Positions 45,145 through 55,100 are shown, numbered from the stretch's first letter. The stretch: 58,828 nt of DNA from Candidatus Sulfotelmatobacter kueseliae (GCA_900290255.1 OMOD01000129.1:1-58828); one strand, 5' to 3'. The notes: a model not told the origin generated them from the sequence alone. Made by a program: numbers and translations.

Positions 45145-45441
45145 CTACTTCTTAAGCCGTAACGCCTTGAACTCATGCGCCTTCATGTCCACCTTCCGGC
45201 CGCGGAAGCGGACGCCTTCGGCTTCAAGCCGTAGGCGCTGCTCGATGGCGGAGTCGCCGCGCAGCTTGATTTCTCCCCCTGCACCCAGGACGCGTTGCCA
45301 GGGTAATCCGAAACTTCGGCGCAGCACTTTCGCCACCTGCCGTGCCGCTCCGGGGAACCCGGCCGCCCGCGCGATCGCACCGTAGGTCGAGACTTTCCCA
45401 CGAGGAATGGCACGAATGGCCCGCTCGATAGGCAGAAGCAT
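45145..45441 (-). CDS. Alkyltransferase-like (ATL) DNA-binding protein
   Basis: A 98-residue protein with the DNA-binding domain of O6-alkylguanine transferases: IPRGKVSTYGAIARAAGFPG, AARQVAKVLRR, LPWQRVLGAGGEIKLRG. The reactive Cys of PCHRV is replaced by Trp (PWQRV), the mark of ATL proteins, which bind alkylated bases and hand them to nucleotide excision repair. uvrA lies in this window but not adjacent. ATG 45441 is preferred; a TTG at 45555 would add an Arg-rich lead. Confidence 0.85.
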   Translation of the reverse strand: MLLPIERAIRAIPRGKVSTYGAIARAAGFPGAARQVAKVLRRSFGLPWQRVLGAGGEIKLRGDSAIEQRLRLEAEGVRFRGRKVDMKAHEFKALRLKK

Positions 45442-45674
45442 GGCGCCAGGCTGAGCCAGCTTGGTCTTGCGCGATCGAGCGTGATGGTCCTGCCTCGCTG
45501 CAGCGCTATCCCGCCGGGCTTTGCGACCTCTGGTCAGTGGTCGGCGAGTGCGCAATTCGGGAAACCCTCAGGGGCTCACGCCCAGTGCGTGTCAGGCTTT
45601 CCACGGCACGACTGGCGCCGTGCCCTTCGCTGACATACTAGCCAGGCCGGTTGTCGACCCCAACGCATCTATAA

Positions 45675-46028
45675 CTACGCCACTTTGCGGAAGGCGTCGA
45701 GTGCCTCTTGTTCCGAGTTGTGGACCTCGAACACCGTCAGCAGCTTGGTTACCTGCAGCAGGTCGCCCACGCGCTTGGTGAGGCTGGCCAGCTTGATCGT
45801 GCTGCCGGCGTTCAGTGCCGTGGTATGCAGCGCGACCAGCGTGCCCAGCCCGCCGGAATCAATGTAGTTCACCTCGCCCAGGTTGAGCACAATACGTTTC
45901 GTGCCGTCCGCAACCGCCTTCTTGACTTCTTCCCGCAGCAGCGACGATTCCTCGCCAAACACAATCCTTCCGCTACATTGGATGACGAGAATCCCATCCA
46001 CCGTTCGCTTTGTGAGCTTCAATTGCAT
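45675..46028 (-). CDS. STAS-domain anti-sigma factor antagonist
   Basis: A 117-residue SpoIIAA/RsbV-like protein. Core: LVIQCSGRIVFGEESSLLRE, KRIVLNLGEVNYIDSGGLGT, where the Ser of IDSGGLG is the kinase-controlled site. ATG 46028 follows AGGAGGGTCTCT. No RsbW-type kinase is adjacent, so its partner lies elsewhere. It diverges from dnaX. Confidence 0.88.
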   Translation of the reverse strand: MQLKLTKRTVDGILVIQCSGRIVFGEESSLLREEVKKAVADGTKRIVLNLGEVNYIDSGGLGTLVALHTTALNAGSTIKLASLTKRVGDLLQVTKLLTVFEVHNSEQEALDAFRKVA

Positions 46029-46261
46029 AGAGACCCTCCTTCGCGGACCGCCCGTTTTACTTGCCCCTGCCGGCCCTGTGCAGAATCGTGCCGCACCAGC
46101 GTAGCGCTTAGCAGGCGGGCGCGCAAGCCGGAAAAACGGGTGCCGGTCGCCCGCGACCAGCCGGCACCGGGCCGAAAGCGCCAACCATTGCGGGTTTCGT
46201 CCCGGCGGGCCGCCGCTAAGTGCTGGGAGTCGCCGGACGTCGTAAGGGCGCGGCGCTCACG

Positions 46262-46267
46262 TATAAT
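46262..46267 (+). promoter_or_regulatory. -10 box of dnaX
   Basis: Perfect TATAAT 13 bases before ATG 46281, predicting a leader of only a few bases. No strong -35. Confidence 0.5.
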
Positions 46268-46280
46268 CTTTCTTCAGCTC

Positions 46281-48149
46281 ATGAGTTACACCGTCCTGGC
46301 GCGCAAATACCGTCCCCAGAAATTCTCCGAGGTCATCGGACAAGAGCACGTCACGCGCACGCTGCAGAACGCCATTGAGCAGAGACGAACCGCCCACGGG
46401 TACATCTTCAGCGGCCATCGCGGCATCGGGAAAACCACCGTCGCCCGCATTCTGGCCATGTCGCTCAACTGCCGCTCCACCGACAAGCCGGTGCCTGAGC
46501 CTTGCGGAATCTGTGAATCGTGCACCGAGATTCGCGCCGGCAACTCGGTCGACGTGATCGAAATCGACGCGGCGACGAACCGGGGCATTGACGAAATTCG
46601 CGAGCTGCGCGAGGCTGCGCGCTACCGGCCGGCTCGCGACCGCTTCAAGATTTACATTCTCGATGAAGCCCACCAGATCACTGACGCCGCATTTAACGCG
46701 CTGCTGAAGACTCTGGAAGAGCCGCCCGACCACATCGTCTTCATGCTGGCGACTACACAGCCGGAGGACATTCCACAGACGATCCGGTCGCGCTGCCAGC
46801 ACTTCAGTTTTCGAGCGGTGAAGTTTGACGATATTGTGGGGCAGCTGCGCGACATCGTGAGCCGCGAAAAAATCGGGGCCGATGAAGATGCGTTGGCTTT
46901 GCTGGCCGAGGCCGGCGACGGCTCCATGCGCGATGCGCTATCGATTCTTGACCAGGCAATCGCGTCGTCGAGCGGGCAGCTTACCGCCGAATCGGTGCGT
47001 AATCTGGTGGGTGCTGCCCCCGCGCACGTCCTCGAAGAAGTCATGCACGCAGTGTCTCGCAGTGCTAGCGAAGAGATTCTGAAGCAAGTCGACCACCTCC
47101 TCAGCGAAGGCCACAGTCCCACGCATTTTGCCCGCCAGATGGTCCGTTTCCTGCGGAACGTGATGGTGGCGAAAGTCGCCGGAAAGGACTCTTCCCTGCT
47201 GCAGATTTCGAGCGAGGAGCGGGAACGAGTGGCTCGCGTGGCCGAGGAGTTCGGCGAAGAAGATCTGACCCGGCACCTGCAGATCATGCTGCGCACCCAC
47301 GGCGAGCTGGGCTACAAGCAGGAGCAGCGCTTTCACCTTGAGCTCGGGTTGCTGAAAATGGCGCACGCGCAAAGGCTGTTGCCGATTGAGCAACTGCTGA
47401 GCGAAGTTGCGGCGACCCAGGCCGCCAGCGGGCAAAGGGCGCCGGCAAGGCCGGCGATAGTGAGCGGCACGCCGAGCACGGAGGCGCGCCGGACGGAGCC
47501 GCCACCTGCGTCGCGGTCGAATTTCATCAGTCCATTTGCCGCCGATTCGGCCCGCAAAGGTAGCCCCCGGCAAGAGGCGGCGGTCGATGCCGTGGTTGCG
47601 CCCGGGCCGCGCATTGTGGCCGCCGTCAGCGCGCCGGAGCCTGTGATCATGGGCGCCGCCGCGCCCGTGACTTTGCGTCAAGCTCCGCCTGAGCCCGAAC
47701 CGGACGCGGGTCAGTCCGGGACCCGGCAGGCAGGTGCCACGGTCACGGATGAGACTGCCCGAGCGCAAGCTGCTGTTTTGCAGGCGCTGGCTGATGGCAA
47801 CCAGCGCGTTCTCGCCTCTATGTTGTCCGGCGGCGAATGGAGCGTGCAGGCCAATGAACTGCTTATCAAGGTTGCGGAGTCACAAACCGTAGTAGACATG
47901 TCGGTCGGGCCTGAGGCGAAGCGCGTGGCCATCGCTGCAGCCAGCGGAGCGCTTGGCCGGGCCCTGAAATTGAAGATTGTGCCCGGCGCGACGGTGGCTG
48001 CACCGGAGAGTACGCGCAGTGGCACTACGCCGTCCGCGGGAGGTCCTGGCGGCCGCAGCCGCGCCGAACAGGACCCGGTCGTCCGTCGTATGCAGGAGAA
48101 ATTTGGTGCGCAAATTCGCACGGTGATTGACTTTAAGGAACGGCGGTAA
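46281..48149 (+). CDS. dnaX: DNA polymerase III subunits gamma/tau
   Basis: Clamp-loader ATPase of 622 residues. Start MSYTVLARKYRPQKFSEVIG, Walker A GHRGIGKTTVARIL, zinc-binding Cys (CRSTDKPVPEPCGICESC), and Walker B/sensor ILDEAHQITDAAFNALLKTL. Residues about 390-500 are a Pro/Ala-rich linker; a final domain follows (WSVQANELLIKVAESQ). Head of dnaX-ybaB-recR, a widely kept order. Confidence 0.95.
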   Translation: MSYTVLARKYRPQKFSEVIGQEHVTRTLQNAIEQRRTAHGYIFSGHRGIGKTTVARILAMSLNCRSTDKPVPEPCGICESCTEIRAGNSVDVIEIDAATNRGIDEIRELREAARYRPARDRFKIYILDEAHQITDAAFNALLKTLEEPPDHIVFMLATTQPEDIPQTIRSRCQHFSFRAVKFDDIVGQLRDIVSREKIGADEDALALLAEAGDGSMRDALSILDQAIASSSGQLTAESVRNLVGAAPAHVLEEVMHAVSRSASEEILKQVDHLLSEGHSPTHFARQMVRFLRNVMVAKVAGKDSSLLQISSEERERVARVAEEFGEEDLTRHLQIMLRTHGELGYKQEQRFHLELGLLKMAHAQRLLPIEQLLSEVAATQAASGQRAPARPAIVSGTPSTEARRTEPPPASRSNFISPFAADSARKGSPRQEAAVDAVVAPGPRIVAAVSAPEPVIMGAAAPVTLRQAPPEPEPDAGQSGTRQAGATVTDETARAQAAVLQALADGNQRVLASMLSGGEWSVQANELLIKVAESQTVVDMSVGPEAKRVAIAAASGALGRALKLKIVPGATVAAPESTRSGTTPSAGGPGGRSRAEQDPVVRRMQEKFGAQIRTVIDFKERR

Positions 48150-48150
48150 G

Positions 48151-48266
48151 GCAAGGTTTCAGAGTTTCAAGGTTTCAAAGTAGCCGGAGCGAAGCCGCCG
48201 GGCGTACCCTCTACAGCGTTGGGGTGTTTGGAACTTTGAAACTCTGAAACCTTGAGACTTTGAAAC
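48151..48266. repeat. Inverted repeat of GTTTCA-type units between dnaX and ybaB
   Basis: Left arm 48151-48181 (GCAAGGTTTCAGAGTTTCAA...) pairs with right arm 48230-48266 (GAACTTTGAAACTCTGAAAC...). It begins just after the dnaX stop and ends 10 bases before ybaB. Same unit as 44571-44685. Confidence 0.8.
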
Positions 48267-48276
48267 GTGGAGCTCT

Positions 48277-48582
48277 ATGGGCGGATTCAACCTGCAAGAG
48301 CTGATGTCGAAAGCCAAGGCGCAGTACGACGCCCTGCAAAAGAAAATGCAGGAGACGGTGGTCGAGGCGTCGTCGGGCGGCGGCGCGGTCACGGCGAAAA
48401 TGGATGGCCGCAAACAGTTGCTCACCCTGCACATCGACCCCGAAGCGGTGAAGTCGGGCGACGTCGAAATGATCGAAGACTTGATTCTCGCCGCGGTCAA
48501 CGAAGCCGCGCGCAAGGTGGACGCGCAGATGCAGTCCACGGTGGGCGGAATGCTGGGCGGGATGGGTTTGCCGGGACTCTGA
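48277..48582 (+). CDS. ybaB: YbaB/EbfC nucleoid-associated protein
   Basis: A 101-residue DNA-binding dimer that sits between dnaX and recR in many genomes. Typical start GGFNLQELMSKAKAQYDALQ with KKMQETVVEASSGGGAV, and a Gly-rich end (GGMLGGMGLPGL). Start ATG 48277 follows a GTGGAGCTCT site right after the hairpin. Confidence 0.93.
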   Translation: MGGFNLQELMSKAKAQYDALQKKMQETVVEASSGGGAVTAKMDGRKQLLTLHIDPEAVKSGDVEMIEDLILAAVNEAARKVDAQMQSTVGGMLGGMGLPGL

Positions 48583-48585
48583 GCA

Positions 48586-48706
48586 TTGAGTAATTCTGTA
48601 ATTGAGTAATTGGGTAATTGAAAACCGTCGCAGAGCATCGTAGCCGCTGGCGGGATCGCACGACCCAAATTACTCAACCACCAAATTACAAAATTACTCA
48701 ATTTCC
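48586..48706. repeat. Inverted repeat of TAATTGAG-type units between ybaB and recR
   Basis: Left arm 48586-48625 (TGAGTAATTCTGTAATTGAG...) pairs with right arm 48666-48706 (AAATTACTCAACCACCAAAT...). It ends 3 bases before the recR ATG. Confidence 0.8.
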
Positions 48707-48709
48707 CCA

Positions 48710-49309
48710 ATGTCCCGCTTTGCCGAACCCATGTCGCGGCTGATTGACGAGCTGAAGAAGCTCCCCGGCGTCGGCGCGAAAAGCGCGCAGCGCCTGGCGT
48801 TTCACATTCTGCGCTCCAGCGACGAAGACGCCGAAGCGCTGGCGGCCGCGGTGCGCGACGTGAAGGCCAACCTGCGCCTGTGCTCGGTGTGCAACAACAT
48901 TACCGACGTCGATCCCTGCGTGTACTGCACCAGCCCCACGCGAAACCAGCGCCTGGTGTGTGTGGTCGAAGAACCCACGAACATTGCCTCGATTGAAAAA
49001 ACCAAGCACTTCAACGGCGTCTTCCACGTCCTGCACGGCGCGATCTCACCGCTCCACGGCATCGGGCCCGAGCAGTTGCGAATCGCGAACCTTATCTCGC
49101 GCGTGGTTGCGGGCAACGTGGACGAAGTCATCCTGGCGACCAACCCCACGGTCGAAGGCGAAGCGACGGCCGTCTATCTCTCGCAGCAACTGAAGCCGAC
49201 GGGGGTGAAGATCACCCGCATTGCCATGGGTATCCCGGTCGGCAGCGACATCGAATACACCGACGAAATCACCATGCTCAAAGCGATGGAAGGCCGGCGG
49301 GAGCTGTAG
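48710..49309 (+). CDS. recR: Recombination protein RecR
   Basis: Zinc-finger and Toprim protein of RecFOR-dependent gap repair, 199 residues. Helix-hairpin-helix [21 protein letters not shown]4 zinc finger [16 protein letters not shown], Toprim [20 protein letters not shown]. Start ATG 48710 has no Shine-Dalgarno beyond the adjacent repeat (CTCAATTTCCCCA), so its translation may depend on upstream ribosomes. Confidence 0.95.
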   Translation: MSRFAEPMSRLIDELKKLPGVGAKSAQRLAFHILRSSDEDAEALAAAVRDVKANLRLCSVCNNITDVDPCVYCTSPTRNQRLVCVVEEPTNIASIEKTKHFNGVFHVLHGAISPLHGIGPEQLRIANLISRVVAGNVDEVILATNPTVEGEATAVYLSQQLKPTGVKITRIAMGIPVGSDIEYTDEITMLKAMEGRREL

Positions 49310-49459
49310 CGGGTCCAGAACTTGCGCGCAGTTGCGCAAGGTTTTGCCCACGGGGGATTTCGCCACCCAGGAGCCGACTGCTGGGAAGCGTTGAGCGCTG
49401 CCGGTAAGAGCTGGTTAATCAGTCAGTTAACGGCATTTGCGGAACTTTCACTTTAGGTC

Positions 49460-49616
49460 TGCTGACGGCAGTTGGCGTGCGGCCGTCTCCCTGTTTGTTT
49501 TCGCGCCGGGCTGCGATGTGAACCGCACCGAGCCCGCGAAAAAGGGCGCGTGCTGGGAATTCCGGTGCGCATCCAACTCGACGCATGAAGAAGCCGGGCC
49601 AACCAGCCCGGTTTTT
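49460..49616 (+). ncRNA. Candidate structured small RNA after recR
   Basis: Nested pairing visible by eye. Outer stem: GTTGG-C-GTGCG (49471-49481) with CGCAT-CCAAC (49568-49577). A short inner TCCC/GGGA follows (49488-49491 with 49555-49558). A central hairpin has TTTTCGC and GGGCT (49498-49512) against AGCCC and GCGAAAA (49531-49542), 12 pairs with one bulge. A terminator follows directly, and the next gene is on the other strand, so it is not a leader. The rod-like shape recalls 6S RNA, but I see no conserved sequence that proves it. It lacks the SRP RNA signature. Confidence 0.4.
49594..49616 (+). terminator. Intrinsic terminator
   Basis: CCGGGC-CAACCA-GCCCGG followed by TTTTT. The clearest rho-independent terminator in the window; it ends the dnaX-ybaB-recR direction and the candidate RNA. 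Confidence 0.85.
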
Positions 49617-49656
49617 CTATCTCTCCCTCAAGGGCGGGCCGACGAGAGGGCACAAA

Positions 49657-50208
49657 TTAACATGGCACTTCCGGCTCCAGGAAGACGTTCAGTTCTTCTT
49701 CGGTTGCGGTCAATCCCTCGGGCAATGTGCCGCGGTTGTATTCGGCCATGCGGTTCTTCCATTTGAGGAAGTCGGTGATGGTCTGGGGCTCGATGCGCAC
49801 TTCGACGCGGCGCAGACTGGCGAGCAGCAGATTCATCTCATAGCGCAATCCGATGGCGGTGCGCAGATTCTTCGCCGAGGCTTGCAGCACTTCGATCCCT
49901 CCGCGCCGGCATTCCAGCAGGCCCCAGCCTGCAGGCAATTCCTCGGTCTTGATCAGACCCGGCGGCGTCAGATAGAAGCGCTCGCTGCCGACGCCTTTTT
50001 CCGGCTTCTGGCGGAAAGGCTTGGCACGGTCGGCCAGGAAATCGGTGCGCGTGACCTTGCACTCGACCAGCACGGAATGGCAGGCGCGCTTCCAGCCGAT
50101 CGCGTCAGGCATTTCGCCGCTGACCGAGGCCTGTTCCGATAGCACGACGCCGCAGCGATAGGCCCGCAGCCAGCGCACGGCTTTTTCGACCAGTTGGGCG
50201 TGAGTCAT
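49657..50208 (-). CDS. PD-(D/E)xK nuclease-fold protein of unknown role
   Basis: A 183-residue protein. MPDAIGWKRACHSVLVECKV gives the Asp and ExK of the restriction-endonuclease-like core, with a preceding helix and RTDFLADRAKPFRQ after it. This looks like the MmcB-type or other small DNA-repair nuclease families. ATG 50208 begins MTHAQLVEKAVRWLRA; an upstream start to 50316 is possible but unlike the rest. It follows the CHAD-HD gene on the same strand by about 100 bases. Confidence 0.7.
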   Translation of the reverse strand: MTHAQLVEKAVRWLRAYRCGVVLSEQASVSGEMPDAIGWKRACHSVLVECKVTRTDFLADRAKPFRQKPEKGVGSERFYLTPPGLIKTEELPAGWGLLECRRGGIEVLQASAKNLRTAIGLRYEMNLLLASLRRVEVRIEPQTITDFLKWKNRMAEYNRGTLPEGLTATEEELNVFLEPEVPC

Positions 50209-50312
50209 GGGAGATTTCCGACTCGGTGGCCGGATCACAAGCTCACTGTCATTCTTACGCCGAGGGCGGAGTGCAAGGAAGTAACTGGCTGGTTTCGCAG
50301 CGCGAGAGAGGC

Positions 50313-51968
50313 TCACGATGCCCGGCGAACATTCATGCGCGAGCCGGAGGATGCGGCCTTCACCACCACCGGCCTCCGCAGCACGGTTTCGAGCAAATAC
50401 CTTTCAGCGGCGATGGTCTGGGCTGCTGGACTTGCTGGCGTGTACCCGTCGGCTGCGATGACCAGCGCTTCATTCCTGCCCAGAGCTGGAGGCTTGCGCA
50501 GAAAGCCGTTGGTGCGGCGCTGGCGAGCGGGTAAGCTTCCGGCCGTGTTTTCGATCCGCACGCGGCGGATGTGGCCGTCATGCCCGGCGTCGAGGGCATT
50601 GGCGAGGCGCAGGATTGCGGCCAGCCGAATGATGACTTTCTGCTCGTTGGGCAGCAGATCGCGCAGTGCCCTGTGGCTGGGGGTGGGCAGCGCTCCGCAG
50701 TGAAAGCGCGCCACCATCGCGGCCCGCTGCATGTTTTCAGCTTTCCATCCAAGCGGCGTGCCATGAGCTTGGATCAGGGCCTGCGAAGTCTTGTGGTGCC
50801 CTTTCTTCTCCTTCGACAAGCCGACGTCGTGCAGCAGCGCGGCCACGTACAGGCTGTCGCGGGCGTCTGCGGTGGTGCAGTTCGCGGTGCCGCCATTCAG
50901 AGTGCCCAGCAAGCCTGCCGCACCCAACCCGTCGTAGAGTTCGAGCGCGAGACGCGCCACGCGTTCGGAATGGGCGAAGTCAGGGTCAAGCGCCTTGGCC
51001 CACAACTTCATGCGGCGCGTGGCGATCTGCTGAATCTGCTTGCCCTGCGGCAATCCGGCGCGCCAGAGATTCCACAGCGAATCCGGTCCGACGGTCCGCT
51101 GGCGATATTCGGCGATGCGTTTGGCGCGCTCTTCCAGGGTGAGTGCATGCCAGCGCTGGCGCGATTCACCCTCTGGGAAAACGTGGCAGGAAAGCGCGGT
51201 CGCCCAGAGCACATCAAGATCGTGGACTTCGCCGAGCAAGTCCTGCATGTGTTTAAGATCGTTCGACCAGGCAGCGTGCTCGGCGGGAAGAAAATTCTCC
51301 ACGATGTAGCGAAAGCGCTTGAGGCCAATGCGCAAGGTGTGGAATGCAACCTGAGAGCGATTACGGAGGGCGCGGTGGTGCAGTTCGCGGGCGGCGGTCC
51401 AGCGCTCGAGGGCGAGATGCTTGAACACACTACTGCCGGGGCGGATGCGCGAGGCGCGCTGCGGCAGAGTTCTCGTCCATTGGCGCCATTGTTTGCGATC
51501 GAATGCGTCGAGCGCGGCGCGGGCGACATGTTTCTGTTCGGTTTCGCGCAGGCGAAGAATCTGGAGCAGGGATCGGGCCGGATCGGGCACCGGCGGATTT
51601 GCTATGGGTTCCGGTGAGGCTCCATCGTTTCCCATATCGCTCTCCGCCGCCGGCGGCAGCCCGGCCGAGTCGGCCGCGCCCACACGAACCGGACGAGGCT
51701 GAAGCTTTTCCAGCCACTCCATCATGATCTGCACGTCGCGCAGCTCGCCCAGGCTCTGGAACAGGCGCTTGCCGGCCTTTTTCATCGCCTTCCAGGCGGG
51801 ATCGGGGTCCATGGCCATCATGCCGTCGGCCATGGAGCGGCAGCGGCGCAAGGCAACCCGCAGATCGTGTACCGGGTCGGCGCCGAAATCGGTGGAGACG
51901 TGCTCGCACTCGTGGAGCACGCGCAGCATCCAATAGCGGAGGCCAGTCGTTTTGGCGGGGACGGTCAC
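50313..51968 (-). CDS. CHAD domain fused to an HD phosphohydrolase-like domain
   Basis: A 551-residue fusion. Residues 1-300 are a CHAD domain, a helical polyphosphate-binding unit, with VHDLRVALRRCRSMADGM and VAFHTLRIGLKRFRYIVENF supplying the basic surface. Residues about 330-520 are an HD domain with ALLHDVGLSKEKKGHHKTSQ and RLAAILRLANALD, like the C-terminal part of exopolyphosphatase/guanosine-pentaphosphatase proteins. Together they suggest a polyphosphate-linked hydrolase. Starts at GTG 51968; diverges from uvrA. Confidence 0.85.
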   Translation of the reverse strand: MTVPAKTTGLRYWMLRVLHECEHVSTDFGADPVHDLRVALRRCRSMADGMMAMDPDPAWKAMKKAGKRLFQSLGELRDVQIMMEWLEKLQPRPVRVGAADSAGLPPAAESDMGNDGASPEPIANPPVPDPARSLLQILRLRETEQKHVARAALDAFDRKQWRQWTRTLPQRASRIRPGSSVFKHLALERWTAARELHHRALRNRSQVAFHTLRIGLKRFRYIVENFLPAEHAAWSNDLKHMQDLLGEVHDLDVLWATALSCHVFPEGESRQRWHALTLEERAKRIAEYRQRTVGPDSLWNLWRAGLPQGKQIQQIATRRMKLWAKALDPDFAHSERVARLALELYDGLGAAGLLGTLNGGTANCTTADARDSLYVAALLHDVGLSKEKKGHHKTSQALIQAHGTPLGWKAENMQRAAMVARFHCGALPTPSHRALRDLLPNEQKVIIRLAAILRLANALDAGHDGHIRRVRIENTAGSLPARQRRTNGFLRKPPALGRNEALVIAADGYTPASPAAQTIAAERYLLETVLRRPVVVKAASSGSRMNVRRAS

Positions 51969-52004
51969 GGTCCACCTGTATCTTAGTGGAAGAGGGGCCG
52001 GAGT

Positions 52005-52010
52005 TATAAT
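52005..52010 (+). promoter_or_regulatory. -10 box upstream of uvrA
   Basis: Perfect TATAAT, about 80-95 bases before the possible starts. No good -35, and I see no SOS box that I can name for this group. Confidence 0.45.
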
Positions 52011-52103
52011 CGAAAGATTCGGCCACCTCTGGGCCTCCGACTAGCACGCGGGCTCGGGGCGAACCCGGTGGTTCCGGCCGCAGACCCGATGTCTTCTGGA
52101 TCG

Positions 52104-55100
52104 ATGCACACGGAAAGCATTGTTGTACGCGGAGCCCGCGTTCACAACCTCAAGAACATAGATTTTGAGGTCCCGCACAATCAGTTGACGGTGGTGACGG
52201 GAGTCTCCGGCTCGGGCAAGTCTTCGCTGGCCTTCGACACGATCTACGCTGAGGGTCAGCGCCGGTACGTGGAATCACTGTCGGCGTATGCGCGGCAATT
52301 TCTGGAGCGGATTGAGAAGCCGGACGCCGATTCGATTGACGGGATTGCCCCGGCGGTCGCCATCCGGCAAAAGAACACGACGCGGAACCCGCGCTCGACC
52401 GTGGCGACAGCCACCGAAATCTACGACTATCTGCGATTGCTGTTTGCCCGTGTGGGGCGGACCTACTGCGCCAAGTGTGGGCGCGAAGTGAAGAAAGACA
52501 CGGTCGACGAAGTTGCCGACACGATTCTGGCGCTCGATCCGGAGACGCGGCTGCAGGTGCTGTTTCCCGTGCAGCGGGCGGGAATGCCGCAAATAACCGA
52601 CCGCGACGAGCGGTCGATGAAGTCGAAAAAATCCCCACCCTCTCGCAAAGAACGCGAGAAGGGTGGGGCACCCGCGACTACCCTTTCTGATGCTCTGAAG
52701 ACCCGTTTGTTCGATCTGCGCAAGGCGGGGTTCAACCGGCTTTGCCAGGCAGGACAGGTCTTCGAATTCTCCACGCCGGAGTCGCTGCTCGACATTCATT
52801 TCGATCAGCCGGTCTTTGTTCTCGTGGATCGGCTGAGCGTTTCCGCCGCAGCGCGTTCCCGCATTGTGGATGCGATTGAAACGGCATATCGGGAAGCGGG
52901 AGAAGTGATTTTCGAAATTGCGCCCCGTGACGGCGATGCAGAGGCCGCGAGCGAGGGCCGCTCCGACTCGCGCTCAGGGAGCGCCCGCCCCCCACTGCGG
53001 TTTGCCCAGCGCTTTGAATGCAAACACTGCAACCTGCGCTATGAGGAGCCGGAGCCGAGACTTTTTTCGTTTAACAATCCTTATGGCGCGTGCCCGCGGT
53101 GCCAGGGGTTCGGCAACACGATTGACTTCGATCTCGACCTGGTCATTCCCGACAAGATGAAAACGCTGGCCGGGGGCGCGATCGAGCCGTGGACCAAGCC
53201 CAAGTATCGGACGCTGTTCACCGATTTGAAACGCTTTGCCAAGCAGGCCGGCATTCCGCTGGATGTGCCGTGGGCGGAACTCGAAAAGGGGCACAGGAAT
53301 CTGGTGCTCAACGGCGAAGGGCGGTTCTTCGGAGTGCGGGGTTTTTTCCATCACCTCGAGCGCAAGAAATACAAACTGCATGTGCGCGTGTTTCTGAGCC
53401 GCTACCGCGGATATTCGTTGTGCTCGGAATGCAACGGAGCCCGGCTGCGGATGGAAGCGCGGCAGGTCAAGATCAACGGGCGCAACCTCTGCGAAATCTG
53501 CGCCCTCACGGTCGAAGACGCGTTCCGGTTCTTCTCGGAATTCGAGTTAACGGCGCAGGAGAAGGACATTGCGGAAAGGCTGCTGGAAGAGATTCGCGAG
53601 CGGCTGCGGTTTTTAAATGAGGTTGGACTGGAGTACCTGACGCTCGACCGGCTTTCCTCCACGCTCTCGGGCGGCGAAGCGCAACGGATTCAGCTCGCGA
53701 CTTCGCTCGGATCGCGGCTGGTCGGCACGCTGTATGTGCTCGATGAACCTTCGATTGGCCTGCACCCGCGCGACACGCACCGGCTGATCAAGATCCTTCA
53801 CGACCTGCGCAATCTGGGAAACACGATCCTGGTAGTCGAGCATGACCCTGACATCATGCAGGCGGCCGACCGCATTCTCGACCTGGGTCCGGGCGCGGGC
53901 GAGAATGGCGGCAAGCTGGTGGCGGCGGGAACGTACGACGAGATCGCGCGGGATCCCGCCTCTTTGACGGGACGGTACCTGGCGCACGACCTGCGCATTC
54001 CAGTGCCGACGACGCGGCGCAAGCCGGGAGCCCGGCAGATTATGCTCCGCGGAGTGCGGGCCAACAATCTCAAGGGCGTGGACATCTCCATTCCGCTGGG
54101 GGTGATCGTCGCCATCACGGGCGTTTCCGGGTCGGGCAAGTCCACGCTGCTTCATCAAGTGCTCTACCGGGCTCTGGCGCAAGCCAAGCAGCAGTCGAGC
54201 AGCGGTGCGGGCGGGCCCGCGGCGTCGTGGGAAAGCCTAAGCGGCGATCAGTTTATTGACGAGGTCGTCCTGGTGGATCAGTCGCCCATCGGGCGCACCC
54301 CGCGCTCGAATCCGGTCACGTACATCAAGGCATTCGACGCCATCCGCGAACTGTTCTCTTCCCTGCCGGAGTCGAAGAAACGCGGATTTACCGCAGGACA
54401 TTTTTCCTTCAATATTCCCGGGGGGCGGTGCGAAATGTGCCAGGGCGACGGCACCGTTACAGTAGAAATGCAATTCCTGGCGGATGTCGAACTGATTTGC
54501 GAAGAGTGCAAAGGCACGCGCTACAAACCGCAAGTACTGGAGGTGCGGTACCGGGGAAAAAACATTCACGAAGTGCTGAACCTCACGGTGAAGGAGGCGC
54601 TCAAGTTCTTCGCCGAGGTGCACAAAGTCACGGAAAAACTGCGGCCTCTCGAAGAGGTTGGATTGGGCTATTTGCGGCTGGGACAGTCGGCCACGACGCT
54701 TTCTGGCGGCGAGGCGCAGCGCATGAAACTCGCTGCACACCTGCAACCGGCTGCGCGGGAGACCGGCCGGTCCAACCGCAGCGGCGATGCATCACCGCGG
54801 CAGCGGGTGCTGTACATCTTCGACGAGCCTACGACCGGGCTGCATTTTGACGACGTCAGCAAGCTGCTGGCGGCGTTTCGACGCCTGATAGAAGCGGGAG
54901 GTTCGATTCTTGTCATCGAACACAACTTGGAAGTCATCAAGACGGCCGACTGGGTGATTGATCTTGGCCCGGAGGGCGGGAATCGCGGCGGTCGAGTGGT
55001 TGGCGTCGGCCCGCCGGAGGCCATCGCCAAACAACCTGGGTCTTACACGGGCAAGTATCTGGCGCGTATCCTGAATGGGAATGGCAACGCGCGTTCGAAT

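Larger units (their letters stand above)
49310..49656. other. Gene-free stretch holding a probable structured RNA
   Basis: No coding signal. From about 49471 the sequence folds well and ends at a strong terminator (separate entries). The first 130 bases show nothing I can name. Confidence 0.5.

Noticed and set aside
16829-48706. CRISPR array
   Set aside because: The repeated tracts consist of very short degenerate units with inverted partners, not 25-40-base direct repeats with unique spacers, and no cas genes are present.
49460-49616. SRP RNA or tmRNA at the dnaX-recR locus
   Set aside because: The conserved SRP apical loop and the tmRNA tRNA-like ends are absent, so only an unnamed structured RNA is proposed.
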